Assembly (NCBI GenBank): GCA_900128565.1 | Contig: LT635924.1 | Span: forward strand, 1 to 49,078 | Length of the DNA stretch: 49,078 bases | Direction of reading: 5' to 3' | Source of the DNA: Stramenopiles sp. TOSAG23-6 | Lineage: Eukaryota; Sar | Shown: piece by piece, positions 7,287 to 21,700 of the stretch | Layout: each line of letters begins with the position of its first letter | Numbering within the stretch: position 1 is the first letter of the stretch | The notes under the pieces: model-generated | The model's database searches: none | Told to the model about the DNA's origin: nothing | What the model saw: only the letters and a program-made list of their open reading frames with translations | Position numbers and translations under genes: made by a program

Positions 7287-9704
7287 ATGATTCCCACTTC
7301 GTTTGTGTGCATGTCATGTGATGGTTCGGGGAAACGTCGTGGTAATTTGACAAAGAATGCACGGCGTATGTTACGTGCAGCAAAAATCTGGGGCAAACCA
7401 AAACCTAATGTAGAGTCTATGAGACTTGTTGTTAAGTGCAAAAGCTGTGATGGTTCGGGTCTCATTTCTGATATTACAGGTACAAGTTTGTCAAAGGAAG
7501 CGTGTGGTGCAGCACGTGATCGCGATGACTTCGTTGTTGGTGTTGCGGGTGGAGGTATCGGTGGTCTTGCTGTTGCTTTGGCTTTACAGCAGCGTGGTAT
7601 TCGTGTCATCGTATATGAAAGAGACGTTTCCTTCAATGAACGTAGTCAAGGCTATGGTCTTACGATGCAGCAAGGCGGTGCTGCGTTAGAGGCATTAGGA
7701 ATACGTTTTGAAGAAGAAAGTATATCATCTTCTGCGCATTATTCATTTAAACCTTCCGGTGAAGTTATCGGTTGTTATGGTCGTCGGCTTCGAGCTGCAG
7801 CACAAAGAGGCAGTTCAAACGAAAGTGTTGATGATGTCAGTGAAAAAGAGACAATTACTATGAGTAAAAATACACCAAAGCAGAATATGTATCATTTACT
7901 CAGGGACCCTCTCTTGAAAGTATCTATAGCAAAGAAAACGGATGAAAATCGCGGACTAAAAAGATTTCGATCGGCGGAGAAATCGACAAATACATCTGAA
8001 AAACGTGGTAATACTTGTAATACTAGTAGTAATAATAATAATAGTAATAATAATAGTATACCAATAGAAACTGAACAAAAGAAATCTAAAAAAAAGAAAA
8101 ATATAACATTCGATTCTCAGCCTCAAAAAACGAAAACTGAAAAATGTAAAAGTAGAAATAAAAACACGAAAACTGAAAAATGTAAAAGTAGAAATAAAAA
8201 CCGACATATTCCTCGACAACGACTTAGACAACTTTTATATGAAAGATTATTACCAGGTACTGTGCAATGGGGCTGCCGAGTAGTAGAATATAATGATAAT
8301 AGAATGAATAAAGTTGAACTTTCACTGTATAAGAAACAAAAGCACAAAAGTGTTGACAATGAGAAGAGCACTCAGCAAATTCGAAATTCGTTAGGTACGA
8401 AATTTGGTACGGATTCGAATCGGCCAACCAAAGAGACGATGTTTCAGCAAACAGTTTCTGTATTAGTAGGTGCTGATGGGATATTTTCAACCGTGAGAAA
8501 AGTAAAATTAGGTGATGATAAACAAAGCTTGCGTTATTTAAACGTCATGGTTATACTCGGTATTGTAGGTTTTTATTATGAATTTTGATTTTTTTTTTTT
8601 CGTAAAAAATTTTGTCCCTAACAAATTTCAAATTTTTAAAAATATTTCCTCAAAATAAATGCTCCTTGTGATTACCCAGGATATAATGAAACTGTATGTC
8701 AGACATTAGATGGTGACACGCGATTATACTCCATGCCTTTTACTAGCCCTATCCAAGAGTCTGGTGTTTATCATAATAGAAATTCATCAAATGATAATTT
8801 AAATGAAACAAAAAATTCTAATATTCCAAATGTTGTCAATTCAGCAGTTGCAGCAGTTGGACATGGTACAACTATGTGGCAGCTTTCTTTTCGAGCGACT
8901 GAAAATGAAGCAAAACAAATTGTATGTTTTATTTTTTTTTTTTGTATGAATTTTTTTTTCGTACGCAATTTTGTACCTAACAATTTTTTAAATTTTTTAA
9001 AAATATTTTTCCAAAATACTTGCTTCAACACCAAAAACTTTGAAAAGTGAAGCACTTCGTCGATGTTCGACTTGGCATGAACCGATCCCTCAGCTTTTGC
9101 AAGATACTGATTTCGAATTAGTTACTGGATATCCTTGCTTTGATAGACACCTACTTTCTGCTGAACGATGCAGAGGAGATTCTAATTCCAGGGTTACTTT
9201 TTTAGGTGACGCTGCTCATGTATCTTTTATTTTTTTTTTACAAAAAAATCGAATTTATTTTTCGTACGAAGTTTTGTACCTAACAAATTTTAGTTTTTTT
9301 TTTTGAAATATTTTTCCAAAATACATCCGATGTCACCTTTCAAAGGTCAGGGTGCAAATCAAGCGTTGCTTGATGCTGTCCTCCTCGCTCAACATTTATA
9401 TACATCAAATATAGCTACAAATGTTCGAAAAGAAAACGAGAAAATAGCGAATTCTTTGAGAAAAGCTGACAAAGTTAGAGGTTCCACAAAATATGAAATT
9501 CCTGATAGAACTGTAATTGATGCTATGGCTGCATATGAACGAATAATGTTAGATCGAAGTTCTATAAAGGTGAAGCAATCAGCTGAGGCAGCAAAAGTTT
9601 TACATATGAAGGAAGCGACAGCTGCTGTTGGGGGACAAACACGGGCAGCTGTGGCAATAGCTGCAATTCAAGGTCAGAATTTACAAACTCTGAATCATTC
9701 TTAA
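7287..9704 (+). CDS. FAD-dependent monooxygenase with N-terminal CxxCxGxG zinc motif
   Basis: Exons 7287-8564, 8661-8921, 9022-9219 and 9327-9704 give 704 aa, all intron phase 0. Two zinc-binding-type motifs open the protein, CMSCDGSGK (C8, C11) and CKSCDGSGL (C51, C54), like half of a DnaJ zinc finger. An aromatic-hydroxylase/squalene-epoxidase-type flavoprotein follows: Rossmann GGGIGG (88-93) with the acidic end of strand 2 (VIVYERD), VGADGIFSTVRK (about 393-404), and GDAAHPMSPFKGQGANQALLDA (from 575), the FAD pyrophosphate/ribityl motif, restored exactly at an intron junction (AAH|PMS). A low-complexity insertion (about 165-385) with Asn runs, a 12-residue duplication and an antisense introner fragment separates the two halves. 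The substrate is unknown. The family inserts oxygen using NAD(P)H. Confidence 0.88.
8130..8201 (+). repeat. 36-bp tandem duplication in coding sequence
   Basis: Two identical 36-bp units (8130-8165, 8166-8201) encode TKTEKCKSRNKN-type repeats inside the low-complexity insertion of the monooxygenase. Confidence 0.9.
8375..8426 (-). repeat. Antisense introner fragment retained in exon
   Basis: On the minus strand this reads GTACCAAATTTCGTACCTAA, then CGAATTTCGAATTTG, the introner core and the segment after it. On the plus strand it is open and encodes QIRNSLGTKFGTDSNR in exon 1 of the monooxygenase. Being reversed, it cannot be removed as the others are. Confidence 0.78.
8565..8660 (+). repeat. 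Introner-like intron, FAD monooxygenase
   Basis: 96 nt, phase 0, starts GTAGGTTTTT, ends CAAAATAAAT (AATAC degraded to AATAA). Only a single T is shared by the two flanks. Joins ILGI to APCDYPGY. Confidence 0.78.
8922..9021 (+). repeat. Introner-like intron flanked by TT, FAD monooxygenase
   Basis: 100 nt, phase 0, starts GTATGTTTTA and ends CCAAAATACTT. TT precedes the element and TT closes it, so the repeated dinucleotide follows the insertion site and not a fixed end. The frame has no stop inside, but the length shifts the frame if retained. Confidence 0.85.
9220..9326 (+). repeat. Introner-like intron splitting the GDAAHP motif
   Basis: 107 nt, phase 0, GTATCTTTTA ... CCAAAATACAT with CAT on both sides. 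Exact removal recreates GDAAH|PMSPFKGQG, a well-known flavoprotein motif, which fixes the boundaries to within the CAT repeat. No AG is available. Confidence 0.92.
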
Positions 9705-9767
9705 TATTAATACATTTATAAAAGAAATTGTACTATAGATTTCTTAATTTTGTTTATAGATAATCAT

Positions 9768-12700
9768 CTAGTCGTCGTCGATAGATGAGTTACCCCATTG
9801 AATAGCTATTTTTAATGCTCGTAGCATGGCTTTCTGTGAAGAATACTTTGGCAAATCAATTTGAAAAAAGCATGTATGAGCCGAAGGTAGAGCAGCATCT
9901 TTCCCGGGTTTTGAGTGCACAGTAAAATTATGTGTCCAGCCTTGCTTACCTAATGGAAGCCTTCCCCTACCCCAGCAGAATCTAAGGAATCCTTCACGCT
10001 CCGCATCACTAAGTTCGCCCAAAGATTTCCAAAGCCATTGTTGGTACTTATGATCTTTATTATAGCTCTTCCATGTAGTATGTGCTTTCAATCGATCAAT
10101 ATCAAATCCAGATTTTCCACAGACATGTAATTGAAATTCTTCCCAAGACCATAATGATAATAGAGATATAGGCACAATTGTGGACAAACCAGCTCGCATA
10201 GCTAATGCTTGAGGGCGAATTTCTTCTAGTCGATATTCTTCGCATAATGAAATATATTTCAATCTTGAATCGTATGTTACAGGTGTATTCTCACCTCCAC
10301 GGAAAAGAGGAACTTCGATCCCATTGTTATTGATTACTACATGATTCAGTTGCAATGTTTTTTGAAAATCTCCATCGGAATCTTTCCATTCGCGTATTGA
10401 TTTATTTAGCTGACAAAAACCTTCATCTATTGCTTTCATATCTGATTCTGTTGGTTTTTCATCAATAATCATTTTCCAAATTACTGATGGGAAATCAAAA
10501 TCTAGAGGATTGTGAATACGCAGTGCAATTCCCATAATTTTGCCTACAAAACACCACATGTGTAAATGATCTTTGCTTTTGTACTTTGGATTTGGCACCC
10601 ACTTATCCCTACCAGTACTACCATCATTCAGTCTGTTATTTGGACATGGAATAACCATTCCAACATGTACTTCACGCAAGTCTGATATACACTGCCCCAA
10701 TGTATCTCTAAAAGGACCACCTTGATCAATAGCTGATTCACCTTCAAACTTCACCTTCCAGACTCCGTGAGGTCCTCCAGCTTCGCGGGACCGCTGACGG
10801 AGACATTTGGGTGGCAAATGATTCAAGCCCGTATATATTTGACCAAATATAGATCTTTTCAATGATTCTGTCGTTGGTGTTGCCTGGCCAGTATATTTGA
10901 TGGACTCTAAACGATTAATTTTTATTGATACTTGGTCTTCTTCCGAAGCATGCGTCTCTTCCAAAGCATCATGCCATATTTTGAGTTTGGGCTTCGAATA
11001 TATCAATTCACGACAGGCTTTCATTTTAGCTCCAATATTACTCGATCCTCCGATTTGAGACATGTCTATTAAAGGGAGCAGTGATTCAACAGCATTGTTG
11101 AATATTTGAAGCAGAGAAAATCGAGAATTCAATTCACTCTGAGTTCGTGTTGTAAGCAACCAATATGCAGCTGCATCTTTTGCTTCGAATACCATAGACG
11201 AATCTTGTAGCCCGTCAGCATCAGCAATATTTTCGGTCAGAGTAGTATTCTCATTAACCGAGTTAATATATCGAACAAGCTGTGTATCAGCTTGGTGCTC
11301 AAATGAATGTATCATTGTGAGAAACTCTTGTTGTAATAAATTTTGGTCATGGTATAGTTGGCTTACCATTTCTTCTGCTGCGGGGTTTTCAATATCTGTA
11401 GATACTGCTACAAACTTTACACCAAACAAATTACCACTCTCCCTTCTCGAATGTGTTGGAGACTGGCGGTCAATAGTTTTCATTTTTCCATTCTCATTTT
11501 TATTCTTTGAAATTAGCTGAACCGTGTCCCCGGGTTGAAATAAAGTTACATAAGGGAAGAGAGATTTACCATGAATATTTGTAAACGCAATGCCTTGGAA
11601 TGATCCATTGACATTGAAACATAATGTGTTTGCATTTTTATCTAATACACATTCAATTATATCGCCGTCGTGAGCTTTAATACCATACGTGGATTCATCC
11701 TTAGAACTAGCTTTCTCACCAGTTTTTGTATTATAGTGCCAAAACTTTCTACTTTTACCGATCGGTATTTCACAAACACCAATGTATGCTTTTTCAACCG
11801 AAATCAACTTCACTTTGAATGAATTCTTTCGTGCTGACAATGGCATATTACATATCACCGTCCTATTTGGCAAATTGGCGCGACCAATGTAACGAAGAAT
11901 GGAAGGATCTTCATCATCAATTTCAACCAATACACTGTATTTTTCATGCCCCTTGAGGCATTTTCGAAGATCCTTTTGAAGATCCCATGTGAAAGATTCC
12001 CTAACAGGAAAATGCCAAAAGAATTCTCCGACAGGTAAATTAACGACGCGGTCTTCTGAAGAAATCTTGTTTTGATGGCCAAGGTATAAAAATTCTCCTT
12101 CAACCCCAAGATGATCTTTAGACTCTTTATTTTCTGCATGTCGGAAAACTCTGAAATATGCTGCTGGTTGATGTTTAACACACATCAGTTCATTTTTACA
12201 TTGCTGATTAATACTTATAGGCAAACCTTTATGACTCGGTCCGACACATATTAAAGAAATTTTTCCATTATTATATGCCGGCAACCAAATTGAAGCTTTG
12301 GATGCAAGCACGCAGTTATTCCGTAAAGTACCTACATTTGAAACTTTTATATAATTACCATTCATACTTTTCATACGAAATGTGTCCCTATTTGCTATAT
12401 CTTTTTCAGAATTATCTTTTGATACTTTTTCAAATGTTATCTTTTCTTTTAATGAAACGTTTTTGATATCTGTGGTCGATTTTTCCCATGCGTTTTTCTT
12501 TGAAGGCACTACAGCGACGAAATCAGATGTAAAAGTCAATACTCTACCTGGTGTGTACTCCATGGATATTATATTTGATATAATAGTGTGATATTTGCTC
12601 ACAACACCAACGCGGGCAATCTCGTCTACCATATATTTATCTTTACTAAATACGATACAATGGTCCGATTCTATCTCTGTTTTTACATCAAAAACAATTT

Positions 12701-15700
12701 TTGTATTAGTAGCATGTGGCAAGATAATATGAGAAGTATTTAGTGTGTCAACATATGGATACGGGCTTCGGCCTGTTATACCAAAGCGTGACGGGTTCAT
12801 CTTGACCATGACGCGAATTAAAGAAGGTGGCATCACATCGCTTGAAAGATTTTCTGATATTGTACAATCGGTTCCTTTTGATTCAACTTCATCAACTATT
12901 TTACTTTCTAGAATCGTAGGTGGTGTTGAATTGAAAACTTTCATCGTACTATTTGCTTTATGCGTTTCCCCCAGTGTTTGTATTCTTTTGCTGAATATAT
13001 CGAGTAATGCTAGTGCAGTTTCAGCTTTACTAAACCAATCAGGTCGAGATCGCCTCATTGAAGCAGGAGCCTTCACGACACATTCAAGTTTTGACAACGC
13101 GATTTCCATTTCAACTAATGCTGACATATATGCACTGTCTCTTAAAGATCCATGTTCATGCAATGTTTCAAGCTGACCCGAGAAATGACCTAGCATAGTT
13201 TTAAGTATATTGTTTTGTCTTACAAGATTTTTTGTGGGTGTATCACTTTCAGAATTTGATGTTGTACAACTTTCCTCCAATACAAGCGTTAAAGTGTGCA
13301 TTGCTTCAATCCGAATATTTCCATCACTAGATGTAATAAATCGTAGTATTGCCTTTACGAGAAAAATAAGACGATCTTTTGGTAGTGATTGTGTTTCGAT
13401 CAAGAGTTCGATTAACCAAAATGATAACCGCGGGTTAGCTCTCTCAAGAGCATGTTTGTCACACATAATTAGTAAATGATTTTTCTCTGGATCATCTTGT
13501 GGTTCATTATTATCGCTACTTTCTGAATTCTTATTTCTAAGTAAACTATTTGATTTCAAGCTCACTGGACGCTGTGCATGACATGCACGAAATAAATGAC
13601 AAATACAAGTGTCAATTAAAGTTACTGCAATATCTTTAGTGTCATTTTGACCCGTGGGCATCGCTACAACATCTGTCTTGGGTCTTGAAAAATCTTTAGA
13701 CAATAAAACTTTTTTTAATACACTCTTAAAATTAGACAATAAACTACTGGATGCTACAGCTCCGTGAATAGCCGGAATTTTAAGTTCAGAAGAAAATTTA
13801 CCAGCAAGTAACTGGCACATTGACACAAGAAATGAAGATCCCCCAATAATATTCACTGAAGTAAATGCATGTATTGTGAAAAAATATTTCAAAATAAAAT
13901 CGTTAGGTACTAAATTTCGTATGAAAAAAAATGTAAATTAGAAATTCATATAAAACGTACATCTGAAGGTAAATTCTGTAATAGGGCAATGTACAAATCT
14001 CGTGCAAATAAAATCGATAGACTTTGCATCGCATGAATTCCGTGTGAATATACGGACAACTGCCAAAAGTTTTGATTCATATGAACTTTCGCTTGCTTTT
14101 TCAATTGGGTTATTTTGTCTTTTTTTGTATTTATTTCATTTCCATCTGTCGCTTTCGAACATTCTTCGGTTCGAGGACATCCATCAAAAGTCTCCATAAG
14201 ATTGTTATTTGAACGAGTTCCCAAATCACCGACTGGTAATTCTCTTTTAGCTTTATTACTTGATACAAGTGTATCTAGGGTGTCTTTTTCACCATCCATT
14301 ATATATTCAGATAAAGATCTCTCATGAGAATTTTCGACGGGCACATATTTTTCTTTGAACAATTCTCTTAACACAGAATCAAAATCTCCATTGTGTTGTT
14401 TCAGGATTTTAGATGTAATATCTACTTTAAATCCAAGAGTTTTGGTAAGTTCTTCATTTAGAGTACAATCTAAAATACCATTTTGATACACATTTGTGTC
14501 ATTGCCTCTAATAAAAGTATACATATCCCCACAATTGTGCATAGTAACACAGGGATATAACTCTTTACCCAGAAGATTTCCCGTATATTGAGCAGGATAC
14601 CAATTATCATCGTTCAGAGCCCACTGAATTGACCCAACGAACATATTTACACGAACTCGGACAATTGTCCCTGATCGAAAGCTTTTATCTGTAACTCGAT
14701 TTGAGCCACTGTTGTAACACTCCCCGTTATGATACAATGCATACCCTGATCTGTTTGTGCCACAATAGCTACTCAAATTTTGATTCCTTTCTGCCACTCC
14801 AACGAAGCCATATTTTTTCATTTTTGTGACTTCCACTGAAAACTCCGTAATTCCACTTTTTGGTATAGGTTCTGAGGCCAACACGGATCTGTAAGAGTCA
14901 TTAGATCCATTATCATCCTTGTATCGAACACAGACGTCTGACAAAATTTCAATGCGTTTATGGCACCCTCTAGGATCCCAGACAAAATTATGTGTCGTAA
15001 TTTCGTATCTATTTTCCATACTTGGAATTTTCTTGTACAACCATTTCCCATTAGCTATTAATCCATGCCGTTGTCCTATTCGATCAAATGCAAGACATCC
15101 TATACCAGAAGACATTGGCCACCAACCGATTAGTTGTGGGCTCAACGGTTTACATAAATTTTGAAATTCCTCAAATTTGTCTTCATTTAAACTTTTGTGC
15201 CAAATGCGTACGTCTCGAAATTCCATTCTCATTTGTTTTAACACATTTGGCTCTGTAAAATTTTGTTGTTTCGTTTCTATTACATCTGAATTCACTATTG
15301 AAGTATGATTTACGTTCGTAGCACATCCTCCAAATATCCACCCACCGAATTTAATGTTTGATGGTGAAGTTTTCAATGGGCATTCTCCAACTTTAACTCT
15401 ATTTCGATAAAGATACCAAGTTCCCCCGTCTGATGACACCAAACTATTTTTATCAATACCTATAGGAAGTTTTGATGGATTACCATCAATTGTAACTTTA
15501 TCAGATGTGAGATCCATAAGAACAAATGGATGCCATATAATACCACGAGGAATAATTATTGATGTTTGGAGTGAACCATTCTTATAGAATACTATTCTAC
15601 CATTATCACAGTCAAGAAAACAACCAATAATATCGCCACTTCGGTATGTATCAATCGGCGAACCATCAGCTTTTGTATCAATTGTAGTTCCACCGGCTTC

Positions 15701-18700
15701 GCATCTGTTTCCCCTCGAACCATTATAGTAGCTATATTGGTCCGCATGGCCACGAATGTGCGAAGAAGCAGGTAATCTACGATTCATACTGATCCCAATC
15801 CACATTTCATCACCTAAGCCATCAACTTCGATATTCCAGTAATGTTTCCCGGAAGACAATTTCTTGTTCGTAAATATATTATTACAATCATGCACTATCG
15901 AAGTTTTATAAACGGTTTGATCATTATTGGAGAATACAATCTCTCCTGGAGCATAAATACAATCTTCGGTGACAAAACGCCAACTATTTGTTTCGTACAC
16001 AGCAGCTAAATGTACCCATTGGCCCCGGTCTTCATCTTGGATTGAAGAAGACACGATTGTTTGAGAAGGTGTTTTTTCTAGCGAGTGCATTCCAGTTTCA
16101 TAGCAATTTTCGGATAACCGAAGAAACAAACCTAATTCTTCTGTTCCGTATCGGATTATAGGTTGAGTATGCATTTGTTTTGATGTCCATTCATCTTTTC
16201 TTGGAACAGTTACCCATGCCTCAATGGTAAGCCCAGTGACTTGCGAAGGTGGATGTAGCTCAATTGGTCTACCAACAAGCACATATCCTGTATGATCATC
16301 ATCTCCTGGATCTTTATTTGTACATTTACTGTTTAGTCCTAAAGATAAAACATTGCTCATCGAAGGTTCATTTTTACTTTTTAATAAAACAAATGAATGA
16401 CCATGTTCGCCTCTACCGATGAGAATTTTTCCATCCTTAGAAAATGATAATGAAAATGTATTTGGTGTAAATCCAATAATTGAAGAAATTCCAACTCGTT
16501 TCGGAACTACACCCCAAAGATTTAAATCTTTTGCCGATATCGTACCAGAAACATCTTGTCCTTTCATACTACATTGAGGATGTTTTCTGAGATTAGGGAA
16601 AGACATGACACCAGAGAAATGGCCACTTTTCGAATCTCTCTGATTGACTTTAAGTTCAATAAAATCACTCGTTAGGTTGAAATCTTCGTAGAGGCTCCCA
16701 ATTTCTCCTAATAATTCTGCACCTTCCGCAAGTTGCTCTTGAGACTGTGGGTAACGAAGTAAACCTGAAAATACTGCACCAGCTTTTATCGTATCACTTG
16801 TTTTATATTCTCGAGGCATACTTTCCAAGTATTGCTGGCATGACATTCCAAATTGACCTTTGTTGATAGGTAGAATAGTACAGGCTGCTACGCCAGACAA
16901 CCATATTGCTGGTCTCATTTTTGCAATAGGATTTTGATAAACATTTCCAAGACGTTTTCCATTTCGAGTAAATAAAATTTTCCCATTACGATAATCACGA
17001 CCAACACCAATTGTATCACCAATTTTCCATTCTCTCGAAAAAACACGCTCGCCAATATTCTGATCATGTGTGAGCGCATCTGCTACATGTGGGTCTATAA
17101 ATTGCGAGTAATCTTCTACATCATAATCTTTATTGTTATTTTGTGTTTTATTTATTGGTTTCTCATTTGAAAGTATTTGTCTTTGTATGTCAGTAATATC
17201 ATCTGTAAAATGTACAGGACTGGGTGGTTCTGAAACTGCGTCCGAGTCACAATCTGTAAAATTACTAAAGCGAAACTCATCCGATGCACTTTCAGCAGGG
17301 AATGACGGTGGATTTGGTGGTGGAGATGGGATATTTGGCAAATGTACCTTACTACGAGGAACCACATTAACTATAGGATTAATTTTCTTTTGGGGAGATG
17401 CCATTACAGAATACATCGAAATATTTGTAAAGTATGTTGAGTGCACCGATGCAACAGTGCGTACCCATCGTGCTTTATCATTTGATACTTCAATTAGTTC
17501 TGTTGTTTGAATCCCTGAAAACTCTACAGGAATGAGTGTTGCGCTCATCAATGAACTTGCAGATACAAAGCGTGGTATTTCAGAATGTGATTTTATAAAG
17601 AGCTCAATTGCAAATATTTTTGAGGGGTTTTCTTCTTTTCCTCCAACTGTGATTTTTTTGTCGTCAATGGAATGTTGATTCTCAATTTTGTTTTCAGTTG
17701 TGGTTTTCCAATATCTATAGAAAAATAGTGCTTGTTCTTCAGTTGGGATCATTTTCTTTTCCATTTCAGCGCGAATTGTCGCATCTGGAATACCATTATT
17801 TTTCATGGAAGCATATTCTTTGAATTTTTCTGGGATTTTACTATGATTAATAACTTTCCATGACCCTTTTTTCCTGACGACAATTTTCTTTAATTTAGTA
17901 TTTGCTACTTTAAAAGTGAATGTTCCGCCAGATTTGAGCTGTAGCTGACAACTCATATGTGCAGACCAATTAAGAGAAAGCCAACGCTTCTCTATCCAAC
18001 GGCCTTCATAAACACCAGCAGGAGCACTCATGCGATCTCCATTTGAAAGTATCGTGATACTTGATTGTTTGAAGTCATCAGTGTTTGTGTTTCCTTCATA
18101 AATAGAACTTACTTCAGAAGCTTGCAATGCACGAGGATAAAACCTCATATCACGTAAATGGCCTTCTAAGAAAAAATCATCTGGGTGTCGTTTACCTATC
18201 CATACTACACCATTACCTTGCCCAAGGCTATCATAAAAATTGCGTGCTAGTGATGTTTTCTTGATGAGCAATCCATCTACATAAAATGCAACGGAAGGAT
18301 TTTCAGTAGTCCAAACACAAACTGCAATGTGGTGCCAATCTCCATCATTAGGTAAACAACTAGGGGTCTCAATTTGATTGCGAGAAAATCCATCTCCTTC
18401 TGAATGAAATAGACTTAATGTACGATCATCAGCTGCGGCAAAAATGGCCATAATTCTCACATCCTCATTTTCTCGTGGGACACTTTTACATATAATATGA
18501 CAGCGATTTGATGAATTATCTTGTTTCATCCAAACGCAAATTGTCCAACTCTCAATGTTGAAATCAGGATGCTGATCCTCTGGTAGTCTAATATATGTTG
18601 AAGGGTCAGATTCTTGAAATTTATGATCCTTGTTCAGTAGTACTTGAAACCCTTTCTTCTTTGCTTCTTTATCTTTACGTTGTTGAATCAGTCTTGTTTT

Positions 18701-21700
18701 GAATGATCGTTCCTCTGGTGTTAGTTCATAGCTAGCTAAGCGAGCTAACATTACTTTTGCATCAGAGTCACAAAATTTACCAGAATTTGAAAAGTGTGTC
18801 TTCTTTGTGATCTTACAAAAAGGAGTAGTCACAGTCGGAAAAGAAATCAAATGTGATTTTTGCTTCTGTGCTTCATTATAATTGGATGTGGCATTATCTG
18901 AATTAACTTCGTTAGTTTTACTTTTATATTTTGATTCTTTTGATTCGAATGACCTTTTAAAGCTTATAGCATCATAGTCAAAATTATTTAGAAGTTTTCC
19001 ATCGCTGCTCCACATTAATGCAACATTGTTAGGGGGGCCTACAGCACCCCATGATTCACATCCCTCGAGACTACTTTCTGTAACCAGCCCAACCGAAACG
19101 CGCCCTAAATAATTAGATTCTATTCGAATTTCAAAATAGTCCGATGGTAAATATTTAAAAATTTCACCATCATCACATTGTTTTTCCCAAACAGCATCTT
19201 GACCATCGAAAACGCTTTGCTGCATTTCAGATGACGAAACTAAACGAGATAAACCTTGTGATGGAATGCAGAAGATTGATTTATTTAGTTGGGAACTCGG
19301 CCATGCGGTTCCAATCACACCACCACCAGAATCTATATCAGAAGGTGTTGCATGCCTGATGAGAATAAAATCTGTCATCTCGTTTTCAATACCAACATTA
19401 GTCGTAATATCTAATGTAATTGATTTCGTAAATTTAGATATATTACCTAAAATTGATTTGACCTCTTTTGTGCCACCAATTAGCGGTATCCTTGCTTCAT
19501 ATGATAATCCAGATACTTGCAATAATTTCATGAGTAAAGCATCTTTGTTGCCAAACTCATTGAGAATTTTTACAGGGTTTGAAGCAATACGGCACAATTC
19601 ATCAATAAAGAAGTTACAACTATTATTTTTCATACTCATTTTTGATCCAACTTCCGACAGCATAGCAATCGGTGCGGCTGGGTTCGGTAGAAGTGATCGA
19701 AGCACACACATCGCTTTCATGCGAAGCATCCAAAATGTGGCCGATGGAATCATATATGTCATGGATTGCTCATTCGTGTTGCTGAATTTTATTAGATGTG
19801 CAAGTCTTTGTACAAGTGTTTTTACTTGATCCACTGGAAAATTTTCAACATCCAGTGCTGGTGAAACTGCTGGCGTTAATAAATTGAGTGGTATAGTTTC
19901 AATTGAAGTTCCATCGCCTAATGCTACCATTGCACTAGTTCCAGGTTGAATGAATCTTACCACAGTTCCAACTTGTGGCATACCTGCGTTGTCGATGGGG
20001 GCAACATTAACCTGAAAGCCAACACGAACAGCTTCCATATGAGCACCCAAAACATCTAATGCAGATCGCGTCATACGTAATTTGTGGCGTATTTCGGAAG
20101 ACTTCAGAAGAGATGCATCACAGGAAGGTGTAATTCCTAAATCATATATTGAACTAACTTGTTTGACTAAAATGTTTAATGTAAGTTGCGACCATATCTT
20201 AGAACGTTGGAGGGCACGAACCACCATGACCAACTCTGCAGAAAATTCCGATGCACATGTTCGAGAAAAAATATTTCAAATTCGAAATTTGTTAGCCACA
20301 AAATTTAGTAAGAAAAATGAATAAATTTGAAATTTATGATGAAAACGAACACTGGGAAGAAGGTATAGCATGGGGTTCCGTGTAACCATCGGACGCATCA
20401 TCTAAATAATAATATGATGTAGATTTCCCAATTAATTCAAGTAGCGAACATACGACGTCTTCTGCCGTCCAGTTAACACCAAGTGCAGAAGAAACAATCT
20501 CTGGGTCAATGTAGGGTAATGCCTCACAAAGTACTCGAATAACTCTCCTGCGAACATCAGGAGTGACGAGTGTGAATCCGGCATTGATATGTTTGTGCAA
20601 CAACAAAGGCACCGAACTTAAATGTCTGGGCGAATCACAGTTTTGTAAATGTTTATGAGGCGGTGATCTAGTTGCAAATCTACCACCTACCATTGATAAA
20701 AGCAGCCGTAATGTATCACTATCGCACACACGAGATCTCCCTACTGGTGATCGTACACAATGAAATAATAGTTGAAGTAGCCAATCGACACCTTGACTTG
20801 TTATTCTTCCAATTTCACCACCTGCCGCGGGCTTGCTACGAAAGGCATGGTGCTTCACCCATTTTTGTAGTTTTGCATAGGACAGCGAATCAGAAGTTTT
20901 ATCATTCAAAGATAAAGGTTTTATATGTAATGATCTAATCCAAGAGTGCATACCATGAGTAATTTCTTCTTCAGATTTTGATGAAAACGAAGGTGGCAAT
21001 GGTGGAGCACCCACATAAATAGGCGGAACATTAATTTCTCGTTCATTGGAGTTCACTCGTTCAGTGGCAGATTTTGGGTAAGAAATACAACTGCTTCGCA
21101 TGATTCTTAGCTCGTCATGAGGACCTTGACATTTCAGATCCATCATAGTTGCATGTGGAGGAACGCTTTTGTTACGCCATACACGCACCCCACCAATCCA
21201 ACCAGAAAATGTTAGTTTAGGCGAAAATAAAGAAAATCCTATACCTAAGTACCCACCAGTAGGTGGTACGGGTTGTCTTGCATCTTCCTGGAGTAGTTTG
21301 TTAAATACTAGAAGTTGACCATCAATGTATATGCATATTTCTTCCGATATGCTGTCATATATAGCACATATGTGATACCATTTCATTTCTTCCAATGTTT
21401 CATCAGGATTTGCTGGGTTGAATGGGCATAATGTGTTATTATCAGATCTGGTTTTGGTTTTGGAATTTTCAGTTACAAATATAAATTCAACAGTTGTTTT
21501 GTTCATTCGAAGTTCCCAGCCTGTTTCAGTACCATTCGTCGACAAAATTGGATTTTCGAATGTTTTGTCTGAAATATCCGATATACTTTCAATGCGAATC
21601 CAGACATGGGCTGTAACTGAATCATTATTATACATTACAATGTCACCCATATCTTGGTATTTAACCTCTTTTAGATTCCTTGTGTCATGAATGTATGCAA

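Noticed and set aside
8733-9050. Separate small genes formed by read-through into introners (endings like FFFVRNFVPN)
   Set aside because: These endings are translated introner sequence recurring in unrelated genes.
9220-9326. Use of internal AG (TTTTAG) as an ordinary 3' splice site
   Set aside because: It would leave about 39 extra bases with a TGA stop between GDAAH and PMSPF.
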